A stretch of 64,000 nt of DNA, taken from Plasmopara viticola (taxonomy: Eukaryota > Oomycota > Peronosporomycetes > Peronosporales > Peronosporaceae). How positions within the stretch are numbered: the stretch's first letter is position 1; every line of letters begins with the position of its first letter. The stretch lies in assembly GCA_001695595.3 (NCBI GenBank), contig MBPM02000060.1:310001-374000 (forward strand). Direction: 5' to 3'. The notes beneath the pieces are model-generated. The model made no database searches and had not been told where the DNA came from. It saw only the letters and a program-made list of their open reading frames with translations. Below are positions 1 to 12,388 of this stretch, in pieces. The position numbers and the translations under genes were made by a program.

Positions 1-1876
1 CGAGTTGCTGCTCTACGTGAAAAATGTGCAAGGTCGGGACAGGATCGACCGTCAAGGCCAGCGGCGATTTAATGTAGAGTACATTGTTAGCTGTTAAACA
101 ATTCTGGCACGACTGCCTGAAAGTCGCTGTAATTCAAATCTAGAAGTTACGGGCACATTTAATGTATGTTGGTCCCGCGCGGGGGTGACTCTGAAGCCCA
201 TATATCGCTGTATCCGACCTATTAAGTGAGCAAATGTCACCCTTGGCTCATAAATGTAGAGTATTATATATGAGATGATAAGGCTTCGAATTATAGCACC
301 ATGAAGGTTGAAACAAATCCAAGAAAGGATGTCTAAACGAATTGTTGTAGTAGCAGTGCTGAGTAGGACCCAAGCGTATAGCCAGACCGACAATAGGCCA
401 ATTTATCATCAGCCTTCTTACGACGCTCTTTAAAGAGAATAATATGCTGCTAATAGCAGGCGTATAGCCATCGGGAGGTCGCGCTAAAACCAAATCTCTT
501 TTTAGCCAAGTTGCATTACTCGGATAGTGGCCTCTACAGAACTTCCGCGGCGCGCGAAGCAGATAAGGGCACTCATCCGCCAAGCAATACATCGCTCAGC
601 GCCATGACTTGCATTGGCCAGGTATTACCCCATTGGGAAGGTTCTTCTCTTCCATGTCAAACTCGCTACCCAGACAAAGAGTAGACATATGTTGGAACAA
701 GTAATTGCGTTGAAAATCGGCAATGGGCAAATTACATAGCCCTTCTCACGGACTTAGTGACTTTGGTCTTGAAGCACAGTCGAGGCTTATACCGAAGACT
801 TCGTCTTTGTCCCCGCTCTTTCCTTGTCGGTCCTCGTTTCGGTGACCCCATGTCTCTTACTATTATGAACTTCTCTATCCATTTTTGCTAGGTCTTTTGT
901 ATGACCGGCAAGGCATGAGCTAAGCCTAACATCTTAAAAAGCGGGTCGAGGTTGTCAAGACATTGCTTTCATCAATTTGTGAATTTGCTGCGGCCCTGAT
1001 AGACAAAGGTCGGGACGAGTGCTCACCATATTTATTACTTGACGCAGAGGTGTTAGGAGACCATCTGGCAATGTAGAGCGGTACGGGAGTTCCCCGTCGC
1101 GGTCAAGTGGGACTATTCTAGAGTCAGCTTTGCCTTAGGGACTATCTGGCGGGCAAACTGATTAAAGCTCACCGTACATCGTACAGACGCAGCCTTCGCT
1201 AGTGCATCCTATCAGATAAGTGCGACGTTTTACGTGCATTGGACTGTGAAAGCTATATCAGCTTAACGTTGGTTTGGTTAATGTAAAAGACCAAGCTGGC
1301 CGTTGAATCTCTTTACTGCCTGTTTTGCCATTGTTCTACTCGGACAACAAAATAGTGATAATACACTAATTCTTCACTTTTGGATGCAAAATAAGTCTAT
1401 GTGGAGGTGGAATTTGCATGAAGCCGAGCTTGTGGTAAAAGCTGGCTTGTCCGCTAAATAGAGCATAAAAAGAATGGCGGCTTTTGGTGCATGACGTATT
1501 TGTTTCAATTTGCTTGCTGGGGTACTTTAAATTGCTCACGCCTAACCGGGAATAGTAAATGGTCTTTTACATTACAATGTCTTCCTGCACGCCGTTCACG
1601 ACGAAGTCTGCCAAGCCATCCACTCACCGATCTGCACTCTGTTTCACGTGCTGACTACGCGCTGCACAGCGCGCTTCTCCTTAAATCCGTAACGTGCCCG
1701 CCTACATTAAACTTAAAGTTTAGGGCTAGTGAAAAGTTGTCCATGTTAGTAGGCAGTGAGGACATCCAAGTCGTTTTTAGCACCGGACAAACCGGTATTC
1801 TCCGTAACTTTATATCATGTACCGTACACAGCTATCAACGCCAACCAATTGTCAATTCTAAGTGCAAGCAAGAGCT
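1..1876. other. Gene-free left edge
   Basis: I see no convincing gene here. Open frames on both strands are short, have no recognisable motifs and lack codon-like composition. The last 100 bases before the NOC2 start codon must hold its promoter, but no clear oomycete initiator stands out. Confidence 0.5.
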
Positions 1877-4066
1877 ATGGGCGCGCAGAAAAAGAAGGCC
1901 AAGTTCGTCGCGAAGGGTTTGTTGCATCAAAAGATTAAGCAGCGCAATGTCAAGAAGAAATTTCAGGCAATGAAAGATAAAAAGCGTAATCGCTTCGAGC
2001 GCAACAGTGACGCACCACTCAAAAAGAAGGTGGGCATTGCCGCGGCTGACAACAGCAGCTCGAAGAAGGACGAGTCAGACATGTTGGACGAGATGGATGT
2101 GGATGACTTTCTAAATGCTGATTTTTTGGACTCGGAAAATGAAGAGATCGACGACGATGAGGCCTTGCAGAAAAACGACAATGACGATATGGATGCCGAA
2201 AGTAGCAGCGAAGAAGAGGATGAAAGTGCTCTGGATCCTCGATACATGACGAACAGTGTGAACAATGATGACAATGAAATGGAGGACGAAGCTGAAAAGG
2301 AAGAAGAGGCGGAGGAGGAGTCTGACGACGAGCAAGAGCAGAGCGCTGGCCGCACAGTTGTAACTATGGCGATGCTTGAAAAGGCTGAAGCGAAGTGCTA
2401 TGAGACCAAGTCGGTTTCGGGCTTACGTCGTTTGATGAAGATTTTTAGTGACGCGTGTCGGTCCAGCGATGCTGCAGACTCGAGCAAGGAGGGAGAAATC
2501 AAGTTTGACGTGCAGAATAGTGCCGTTTACAACCGCTTGATGGTGAATGTTTTTCGCAAAACGCATGAAACATTGGCCACTCTTGTAGCTCTCGTGCCTT
2601 TGTCTGAAAAAGAGTCGAAGTTTAAGATTGACGACAAAAAGTGGAAGAAAAATGCATTGGTGATCCGTCGATTCTTTAGCTGCGCGTGTTATATGCTTGA
2701 GCAAACGGCGAGTCAGGATATCCAGCTGTTCGTACTGCGTGAACTAGCTCACTACATTCCGTTCGTCGAACCATGCCCCAAAACCTCGCGCCGGATGCTG
2801 AAGGCGCTACTCAAGCTATGGGCAAAGTCACTGAACGCCAACGTGGGCATGCTGGCGTTTGTCCGTATTCGTGACATGGCGCTTACTGTGCCGTTTCCAT
2901 TCCTGGAACTCTGTCTTAAAGGCATTTACGTCACGTATATGCGCAACACTAAGTTTACGAACGAAATGACGTTGTCTCATCACATTCTCATGGGCAATTG
3001 TGTGGTCGAGCTCTATGGCTTGGATCTCAGCAGCTCGTACCAACACGCGTTCGTCTACATTCGCCAACTAGCAATTGCTGTGCGTAAGACAATAACATCC
3101 CCTGGTCCCGACTCGTTTAAAGCTGTACTCAATTGGCAATTTCTAAACCAGCTGCGTGTGTGGACTGCCGTAGTGTGTGCGTATCCAGCGGAAAATCAGC
3201 TTCGTGCACTCGTGTACCCGTTGAGTCAGCTTCTTCTCGCTGTTGTGCGCCTCTCAAGCACACTGCGTTTCACTCCATTACGCTTTCATTGCGTCAAACT
3301 GTTGCAACAGCTCGCACTTGCTACCAACTCATTTATACCCACGGGTCCACCTCTGCTTGAAGTGCTACAGCTTGAACCATTTCGCTCGTCGTACAAATCG
3401 AGTGGTGGTAAAAAGGGTACAAGAGGAACCAATAGTACGACTGAAGTGGATCTAGAGCTGAGCGTAAAGCTTACAAAGGCGGCAATGGAAGTCAAACGGG
3501 TACATGACCAGATCATTATGCGACTTTTTGAGCTGCTCCAGCGCGAGTGCGATGTATATAAATTCAATGTTGCTTTTCCCGAGTTTGCCGTGCCGCTGCA
3601 GCTGACGCTGAACAAGTTTCTCCATGCATGCACTGTACCAAAATGGAAGGCACAGGCGTGTGGATTGAGTGACAGTATCAAAAAACGTGCCGATTGGATC
3701 CGTTCGAAGCGCAGCGGTCTGGATTTGTGCCCGAAGGACACGGCTAAGCTGGACGATTTCTTGCGTAAGGAGCGCGAAGCTGCTGTCAAGAAGATTTTTA
3801 TGAAGGATGCTTTAGATATGCAGGAAAAGCTTGACGCTTCCGTAGAGGCGGGAAAGATTAAGGATCAGCCAGAATCGGTTGATGCTGGCAGGAACAAAAG
3901 AAATCGAAAGAAAAAGCAGCGCACAAAAAAGACGGGTATGCCTATAAATGACGAGACTCTGGCAAAAGTGAAAAAGATGTCACTTCAGGAGTTTAAGCAG
4001 TCTGTGGAAGCAGTGGATGCTGCTGACGAAGTGGTTGACTATCACTTTTCATCGGGCGAGGAGTAA
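1877..4066 (+). CDS. NOC2: Nucleolar complex protein 2 homologue (Noc2)
   Basis: Predicted 729-residue, intronless protein. Noc2 binds Noc1 and Noc3 in the nucleolus and nucleoplasm and escorts pre-60S ribosomal particles. The N-terminus is lysine-rich (MGAQKKKAKF onwards), as expected for nucleolar import. A long acidic Asp/Glu/Ser tract follows at roughly residues 55-155, then the helical Noc2 core at about 190-610 (for example WKKNALVIRRFF and YIRQLAIAVRKT). The C-terminus is again basic (RNKRNRKKKQRTKK). Length and order fit the family. The open frame continues upstream to a GTG at 1862, but the first ATG is at 1877 and starts the conserved basic stretch, so I use it. The gene is convergent with centrin, with 92 bp between the two stop codons. 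Family assignment is by recognition of the whole pattern, not by alignment. Confidence 0.9.
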   Translation: MGAQKKKAKFVAKGLLHQKIKQRNVKKKFQAMKDKKRNRFERNSDAPLKKKVGIAAADNSSSKKDESDMLDEMDVDDFLNADFLDSENEEIDDDEALQKNDNDDMDAESSSEEEDESALDPRYMTNSVNNDDNEMEDEAEKEEEAEEESDDEQEQSAGRTVVTMAMLEKAEAKCYETKSVSGLRRLMKIFSDACRSSDAADSSKEGEIKFDVQNSAVYNRLMVNVFRKTHETLATLVALVPLSEKESKFKIDDKKWKKNALVIRRFFSCACYMLEQTASQDIQLFVLRELAHYIPFVEPCPKTSRRMLKALLKLWAKSLNANVGMLAFVRIRDMALTVPFPFLELCLKGIYVTYMRNTKFTNEMTLSHHILMGNCVVELYGLDLSSSYQHAFVYIRQLAIAVRKTITSPGPDSFKAVLNWQFLNQLRVWTAVVCAYPAENQLRALVYPLSQLLLAVVRLSSTLRFTPLRFHCVKLLQQLALATNSFIPTGPPLLEVLQLEPFRSSYKSSGGKKGTRGTNSTTEVDLELSVKLTKAAMEVKRVHDQIIMRLFELLQRECDVYKFNVAFPEFAVPLQLTLNKFLHACTVPKWKAQACGLSDSIKKRADWIRSKRSGLDLCPKDTAKLDDFLRKEREAAVKKIFMKDALDMQEKLDASVEAGKIKDQPESVDAGRNKRNRKKKQRTKKTGMPINDETLAKVKKMSLQEFKQSVEAVDAADEVVDYHFSSGEE

Positions 4067-4158
4067 CGATACTCGCAATGATTAGTTGAGAAGTTTAAGA
4101 GAAGACGAGCATTCCTTCAACGACAATGTGTATTATAGGGCGCTTTGCATGCGCCATT

Positions 4159-4710
<552 letters not shown>

Positions 4711-4712
4711 TT

Positions 4713-4727
4713 AGGCTGGGAATGAGG
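4713..4727 (-). promoter_or_regulatory. Possible initiator of the centrin gene
   Basis: On the minus strand the sequence GCCTCATTCCCAGCC lies about 45-55 bases upstream of the centrin ATG. It resembles the first half of the oomycete initiator (GCTCATTYYNCA). The pyrimidine-rich second half is weak, so this is a tentative call. Confidence 0.35.
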
Positions 4728-5337
4728 CGCTTGGTGCGCAGACGAAAGATCGCCAACGTTACGGATTTTTGAGATAGGAATCCTAAACGACACAGTTTGG
4801 TGCAACATACGGTCAACATGACATTTGTAGCCACACTATGGATACAATATAGGATTGAACTATTGTGAGGACATATGTCAGAAGCGCTGCGAGCAGTAAT
4901 GATCAATCACTTTTCTGTCAACTGAGACGCTTTTTTCAGGGGGTAGTACAACAACTAACGCTCGGCGGCCGTCCATACCGTTTAATCTGCAGCTATCAAT
5001 TGAACATAATGAACAGGTTTGTTTGCAAAGACGACCACGTTTGGGATGTGCAACTCGGTGTCAAATACTTAATTAGAGGGGCTATCTAATTTGTGTCGTC
5101 AACGCCTCAATATGACAGAATGAAGGATTACGGTACATGACATGACGGTTCCGAGAGCCAGAGGCCTGGTCGACATAGTCGGGCCATCATATGCGGCGGA
5201 AAAAATCAAAGCTTGCTCCTTTTCCGTTTGCAACCCCACGCGTCAGCCCCACGTACCGGTATTTTGTCGGCCCTGAGTGTGTCAAATTAAGCCAGTTCTT
5301 TGGCTCATAAACTTTCGCGCTTTTGGGTCCAACAGCC

Positions 5338-7814
5338 ATGAGCATCAGCGTCAGTCGAGAGTCCATTTCTAAGCTCATGGGCGAGCTTGTCGACGGCTTT
5401 CCCGTCGAGGGCGACGGGCGTGCATCGATCTCGGACTTTGGCAAACTTCTCTTTACCGAGGGTCAAGGTAACAATACTATGAGCACGGCCAAGTCTGGCC
5501 AGTCCAATAGAATGACAGCAGTGACTTCGACGATCAATGGCCACTCACAGACTGGAAACAAGCGCGTATTTACAGAGATCAAGGGCGTGCCGCGTCAGAA
5601 GCAGCACGATGTGCGTAGTTGTGACCACGTCATAGTAATTGTTGTATACTGAATTTATGTCCCAAAATTCTCGCTGTGGGTGCAGATCATGAAGGTGAAA
5701 GACAAAGCTGTACCTAAGCGCTGGACGCCAGAGGAAGACGACAAGCTTCGCGACGCTGTCGGCCGCCATGGCGAGCGGAACTGGAAGTCTATTGCCGAGG
5801 AAGTGCCTGGCCGCAACCACACGCAGTGTTTACAGCGATGGACGAAAGTATTGGCCCCAGGTCTTGTGAAAGGGCATTGGCGACCGGAAGAAGATGATTT
5901 GCTGAAGGAACTTGTCGCGGAGGGACGAAAAAACTGGGGCCAAGTGGCCACGCGCATTTCTGGCCGCACATCGAAGCAGTGTCGAGAGCGCTGGTACAAT
6001 CACTTGGATCCCAGTATCATTCGTGGCGAATATACGCCAGATGAAGACCGCATGATACTGGATGCGCAGTCTAAATTGGGTAATCGCTGGTCGGCCATTG
6101 CTGCCATGTTGCCAGGGCGTACAGAAGATGCCGTCAAAATTAGGTGGAAGTCACTCTGTCGAGTACGAAAAGGGTGCGTTGTCATTAAGCTGAAAGGGGT
6201 CACAAGGATTATATACTGATTGGTAGGTACAATGGTTCCTGTAGGCAAGGTCGTCGAGGACAGGGCGATAAAGGCAAGATGACACCTAAAGGCGGGATGC
6301 TACCAGGCCAAATGATGCAACAAGGTTCTGGCTTTGACAATGACATGGTCAAGAGTGAGGAAGTTGCGGCCTTTTCGATGCATTCACAGCAACATGGTGG
6401 GCAATTGGTACGACTTCCAAATGGGCACATGGTGCCGGCTACTACGCCACATCACGCGTCGATTTTAGGTGGATTGAATGGACTTGGTCCAATGTACCAT
6501 AAAGATATGAGTGGCGGTGGGTACGATCCTACCATGGCCCACTACCGAAAGCCCCCAGTGCAGCAACACATTGTCTACGAACACCAACACCCATTGCCTT
6601 CTGGACAGCCTCAGGATTATCCTGTTGATCGTCGACCTGACATGGTCAATTTGCCGCCAAATGTCATTCCACTACCTACTCAATCTCAAGACGGATATCG
6701 ACAAGAATACCAAGGCCCATCTTCTGTGTACCCGTCTACTATGAGCAGTAGTATGTACTCTACAGGTTCTTTAGCGCCTACTGGAGGGATGAACAATGGC
6801 ATTATGTATGGAGGTGCACTAATGAACAATCACCGTTCAGGAGGAGGAATGTACGGCGATGTCCCAATGTCTTTGCATCATCCGATGTCTCCACACCATC
6901 CAATGTCTCATGCATCGCATTCTCAGATGATGTCATATGATTACAGCATAAATTCGTCTAAACCAGGTGAGGGAGAGGTGTCATCAAGCCGGTCGATGAT
7001 TTCAAGTGGCAATTCCGTATCGAATCCCGCTGCGGCCTTTGTACAGCGACAACCCCATTCGCAACAGTATTTAGATCGACCAGCTCCATTTTCTCAACAG
7101 ATTCCACATCACTTTCCGCATCACGAACACCCTGGCTCAATGCACCGTCACGAACACAATCAAGTTAATCCAGAAAAGGAGCCAAGGGGAGAACAATTGC
7201 ACATTAAGCAATCAGGGTCGATTGGAGAATTACAGTCGAAAGATGAGCCGCAAGCCGGCAAAATGCAGACAACTTCTCATCAAACAATCAAGCAAAATCC
7301 AGCCGCGATGTTTGCTCGTAGCCAGGTAGCCAAGACGTCTGCAAACGCGAACTTAGTTCCGGCATTAACGCATACGCAGCAACCTCAGATGCAGAAGAAA
7401 GATCAGTCGAGCGCTTCAAGCAAAATGGCTCAAGCTGGTCCACCTAAGCCCTTCAACCCAGCAGCAGCTTTTGCTCAGCGGTTTCAGGCAGGTCAGAGAC
7501 CTCCAATGCCCAGCGGTAACTCTGGATCCCTTAAATCCAATGACGATACAGCAGAGGAGGAGGACGACAGAGAAAATGGACGGAGAACGAAAAAGGTGAG
7601 ACCAAGACTCAGTATCGATGCAGCTCGAGCATCTGCGGCTCGCCGATTACGCAGTTCAGGCAGCAGTGAGAATCTAGCTGGTCGTGGAAGCTTGGACGTG
7701 TTCTTGAATGAAATTGGAGACGTTGGTCGGTTGTCAGATCTCAAGATGGACGGCTTTCAGACGATGGAAGAGCTTTGGCGGGTCTCCGGCGACATGGATC
7801 GACTGTCGTTGTGA
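5338..7814 (+). CDS. R1R2R3 Myb-domain DNA-binding protein
   Basis: Three exons, 5338-5610, 5686-6173 and 6227-7814, give a predicted 782-residue protein. Intron 1 (75 bp, GTGCGT...GCAG, phase 0) and intron 2 (53 bp, GTGCGT...GTAG, phase 2) restore the frame exactly. Three Myb repeats occupy about residues 102-147, 153-199 and 205-248, with the spaced tryptophans of KRWTPEED, NWKSIAEE, HWRPEEDD, NWGQVATR and RWSAIAAML; R3 begins with a Tyr (EYTPDED) in place of the first Trp. This is the animal c-Myb/CDC5-like arrangement found in oomycete Myb regulators. The rest is long and disordered, rich in Met, Gln, His, Pro and Ser, with repeated NPAA(A/M)FA-type motifs (three: NPAAAFVQR, NPAAMFARS, NPAAAFAQR). 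A conserved-looking basic/acidic tail (RASAARRLRSSGSSEN) ends it. Likely a nuclear transcription regulator; targets unknown. The ATG at 5338 is the first in frame (TTG at 5323 rejected). Confidence 0.9.
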
Positions 7815-8253
7815 GCAAATTGGGGCACGGAATCTATGAAAGTAGGCAAGGTCTTGCTTGTATACGTTCTTAAAGCACAGTGGTGGACGCCTCGTCACAG
7901 CCCCTGTGCATCGTACCACTAAGAAAGCCGGAAACGTGTCAGCACCATACATTGTACATGTCTCCGCCGTAGGACCAATTATTGAAATACATTTAATACG
8001 CAAACCTACTATAAATGGCGTGGTGTTACGAGAAAAGACGTGACTCCCGCTCTTTTTGTTGCCCACGCTTTCGGGGATTTTATTCATTTAGCATTTGACA
8101 CAAAAGCTCGGCGGCCTCTTCCCATTAAAAGTTGCATTTTACTCAATAGTATATGCTTTTATACAAAAGTTTGCTATGATGTGAAAGGTGGTATACTTGT
8201 CCTGCGACCCATCGGCAATACATAAGGCTTCACCCGTACGGACAGTATAAATC

Positions 8254-8463
8254 ATGGATCTGCGGATCTGGACTGGATCTGCTCTCGTTGAGCATTTTGG
8301 AGACCAAGTAGAAGAGGGTAAAGTCAAAGTCGACATTTGGCACTTTTTTCGGGCAGGCTCACTGACCGAAGTCTCAAACACAATGAGCGAAGGGCTATAT
8401 AACGATTTAATTGTCGGTTTTGACGCAAATCCCCATGCCAGGCGATCTCTACTTACTCCTTAA
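8254..8463 (+). CDS. Small open frame of unknown kind, 69 residues
   Basis: The frame opens with ATG (MDLRIWTGSALVEHFG) and has a balanced, soluble composition with several acidic and aromatic residues (KVKVDIWHFFRAG). A TATA-like CAGTATAAATC sits directly before the ATG. I recognise no domain. It could be a chance frame, a decayed C-terminal exon or a genuine small gene; the spacer around it is otherwise repeat-derived, which lowers the odds. Confidence 0.2.
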   Translation: MDLRIWTGSALVEHFGDQVEEGKVKVDIWHFFRAGSLTEVSNTMSEGLYNDLIVGFDANPHARRSLLTP

Positions 8464-11400
8464 ACAACGGATCCGTATTGGTGTTACTGCATATCACACT
8501 AATTGGTGTCACTCGTGTGACACAAGTCACGTGACATTTCGAACATCAATAAGAAGGCGATACTTTTTTTGAGAAGCTGAAAACGAAACAGTAGATGATC
8601 TTTTCAACCCATATTAGTAGATATTGATAGTAATGATTTACTCACATGCCGTTAAAGACAAATAGAGTCAGCTCGCATTTGGAGGCATAAAAATACACTA
8701 CGTCTTAGAATTAATAATAATACTAATTATTAGAGTCAGACAGATAGATTATCGATCTGCGGCTTGGCTCTAAGTATAGAGCAAGATGATAGACCCAATT
8801 TCGCACTTCCTCTATGCAAAAGACTATGATAGCTTCGCTACACCTGATTGCACTTGTAGTCAATCCACACTTGACTCGTTTAAAATGATTTTCCAATGGA
8901 GCCTTGCGCTCAGTTGCTTCAAGGCTTGTAAGACGGCTAAAATCTGACAGCCCTATTTGGCTCCGAATGGCTGGGATAGTCAACAATCACATAAGGGATG
9001 AAAGTTGCCGTTATTATTGAGGAATAGCTCTCAGACGCTCACCGGATAGAGGTGCTCCGTGTGCAGTTGACCATTTTGTAAGAAAGAGTAAAGCGATCAA
9101 ACGGCAATGATTGCAGAGTCTGACTTTCAGGTACCACGAGTAATGGTAGGCTCGCAAAACAACGATCCATCGTAAGGCTTGGCCTCTATAGATTGATAAG
9201 GAAGAGGTAGAGCTTCAAACTGTGGGCCTGCGTATGAGCATCTAACGATGCCTCATCTGTGGTAATTTCTACTAAATGCGACTAGGGTCTTTCTTGTACC
9301 AAGTACGTCAAGACTGATGAAGCTTAACTTCCAAGGCCAACAAGTCCTCTCCTACAACACAAGAAATTGGTCACACCTAGTAGTTATAAAGAAGGCGGCC
9401 GGGAAAATCCAAGCACTGTCAAACCTGAGGAAGAAATTAGAGACTGGGAAAGGTAATGAAGCTCCGTGCTTCATGACATGGGCGGTGCTTGCGAGCCTGG
9501 CTTGCTAGCTGTTGAGGCATCCGTAAAAGTTTGCAGTGAGACATAAATAAAATCGCCTCAAGGAATCAGACGACCACGGCTGATGCACAATGTTGGGGGA
9601 ACTCAGCCGTATAGTGAAGCTACACAGGCGCACCATCGTGACGTTACCAGGGACGGAAGCACAGTAAGAGCTCTCCGATGGATCTGGTGTGATTTCTTGA
9701 TAGAGTTAAGCGCTGATTGGGTTCAGACATGGAATTGAGGTGTCACGTATGCCATGGTTGGACCACCACGAAGTACGGGCAGATTGGAGATCGGAAATTT
9801 TGAGTGTAACTTAATTGGCTCTGAGCGGAGCTCACATGTGTCATATATTTACATCTAATAAGATGCAGCAGTGTCATCGACACGGACACCGGACCGAGTC
9901 GGTCAACGTGTTGGACACTGGAATGTTGAAAACGAATACTGATACTACATAGAGTGAGCGCCCGAAATGTGAAAGGCACGTGAGACACTGAGCTATGCAT
10001 GTAAGTAGCAGAATTTACTGCACACTGTGGTGGCGTTGCTATAGTTGTGCTAGAGAAGTTCGAGAAAGACCTTTTTACTGCCCTTGAAGTAGCACGTAGA
10101 CCACTAAGCGGTGCGTGTAAGACAACGCTTGCTGTATGTCATAGATGATATGGCTGGCTTTACACTAAGACAGAGCAGGCGAGGCCCTTTCTTTCATGTG
10201 GAGTGGTACATTATTCATTAAGCAGTGCCCAAAAAGGACACCGCGCATAGCATGCCATAAATAGCGTGGTTATTATTCAGCCTAAAAATCAAGCGCAAAA
10301 TCCTTTTGTTGCACGTAGCGAGCAATTTTTGTTATTGCTTCATATCATGCAAGCATCGTTAGCAGTAGGACAATGCATTTGGGAACGACTCTACCAAAAG
10401 GCTCGCAACTCACTGAGCAATGCTTGTCGTAAATAACGTTCGCTGCAAATTATGCAAGGTGCAGCTGCTATAGCCCAAAACGTAAGGACGTGACGATGCA
10501 CGTGTAGTCGATAAGCAACGCTAGTATTCACCGCAAATTATGAATTAAACGGCTGGGATGATGCATAAAGGATGCGAAACGCGGCCTTGAGGATACACGA
10601 GAGATGGAGCGTAGCTCATCAAGCAACGATCCTTGTGAACAGCACTCGCTGTATGTCCACCTTGACATAGTCGACTAATGGAGACGGTACCTGGGACGTT
10701 GTCCATTTATTCTGTACATGTTATGCCAAGTGGTGCTCTCATAAAGGGACCTCAACGCTGGACATCAGTGAAGACGTTCGTGCGTTTGCGCTCAAATTTG
10801 TAGAAACGAATGAGAACTAATCAATCTCGTCTTTATTTTCAAAAAAGAGGGCAAAGTCTGGTTTTCATCTAGCTAAAAGGGCACCTCGTCTGGGGTTAAA
10901 GGAGTCTTAAGTACACATGCTGGTCAATGATTATAGTTCTCGACTACAAAGCGGGATAGTGGGACAGTCAAGGGCAAAAACAGTCTAAAGCCCGTTCCTT
11001 TTGTCAATGTTTTGCTTAACTTCACATCAAAGCTGAAAAGACCTGTGAAGCTGACAGCACATCCAAGGTAGTAGTCATCCGACCTGAGAAAAAATCAATT
11101 TGCATAATAATTTTAGAATGGAATGGTTTTGGAATACTCTTAGAAGTCACTGAGTGCAAGATCCGTACGACCGCTTGGCGAAGAAACAATACATTGCAAT
11201 CATAAGATTGATCCAGCTATAGTAGCCAAGTTCTGGGTGACACAAAAGTGGCCCTTTTAAATGTATAAAGTGATGTCATTGACGCTTTATCTGCGCAACA
11301 TCTTGGAGGGCATTGTTCAAGAAAGTAAATTTTTTATCAAGTCCACGCATTTTGTGCCGAAAGACAAATGGTACGCGGCACATCATATACACCTAAAACA

Positions 11401-12052
11401 ATAAGTTGAATGCGGCCAATACCTAACACAGACGCCTATTTTTGAAAAGGATGTGCTGCACGCCTTAGTTGTACAATACACCAGACATGGTCGGCAAGTA
11501 TTATCAGCTCCTTACGCGAAAGAGTGGCATAGCTCCAAGCGGTATACTATAAAACTAGTTTGGGAATTTGCTAATTGGATACTGAGTGACATGGCAGTAT
11601 CCTTACAAGCGCTCTGTGGCGCCCAATCGCCTAGTGACGCAGCGGTTCAGATCGATCGAGCGTATTCACAGACGACTTTTGACCTCTATTGCTGTGCAGA
11701 GCATAGATAGACTTGAGAATCATATACTATTTGCGAAAAGTGCTTGAGCGTATGCACACAATATCGGTTTACATCCTTGGCACTATTGGTAGTCTCTTTT
11801 AAGAATGCTTAAGCAAAAAGCATATACCTTGGACAAAATTGTAAATTGGACGGGATCATTAAGCTAAGTAAGTGATTTGACCGGAACAAATAACTGCGAA
11901 GAAGTATCCAGGCTGCTGTCCCGCCGCAAAACGAAAAAAAACGGGTATAAAACTTAGGACAAATAGTATTTGACAAAATTAAGTAGTCCTATTGAAGGCG
12001 CCGATTCTGACCGTGATGGATTTAGAGCAACAGTGTGTTGTCCTCTGAGACG

Positions 12053-12388
12053 TGTCAGATCTTGCCATCGGCAGCGTAGACAGACGCCGAGGGGCGGATA
12101 AACGTGATATTTATTGCATCGTATCAGATCAAGGCTGCCATCATACCCGTGGCAAAGTGCCAATAGCAATGCGTATGCTCTCGAAAAGTTTTTTTTACAG
12201 GGATTGCATAATAGGCTGCATGCCATTTGTGATCTACACCGATCATCAGAGCGCTCTGCGACAGAGTCGCCCCGATTCTAGCAAAGGTCATCCAAGGGGT
12301 CATTCGCTCTGCAGAACATAAATGCGATATGAGGTATAGACCAGCAAAGCAGAATGCTATGGCTGATGCGCTATCGCGTGACCCATGA
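12053..12388 (+). mobile_element. Ty3/Gypsy RT-RNase H fragment, broken
   Basis: In one frame SDLAIGS (the first strand of a retroelement RNase H, usually ASDFAIGC in oomycete Gypsy elements) is followed by PFVIYTDHQSAL, the second RNase H block with its catalytic Asp. The last block, RYRPAKQNAMADALSRDP, lies in another frame and ends in TGA at 12386. The order and spacing match a Ty3/Gypsy polymerase, with at least one frameshift near 12270-12310. No long terminal repeats or other pol domains are visible nearby, so this is an old isolated remnant. Confidence 0.8.

Noticed and set aside
1862..1876. N-terminal extension of NOC2 from GTG.
   Set aside because: Nuclear genes start with ATG; the first ATG at 1877 begins the conserved basic head.
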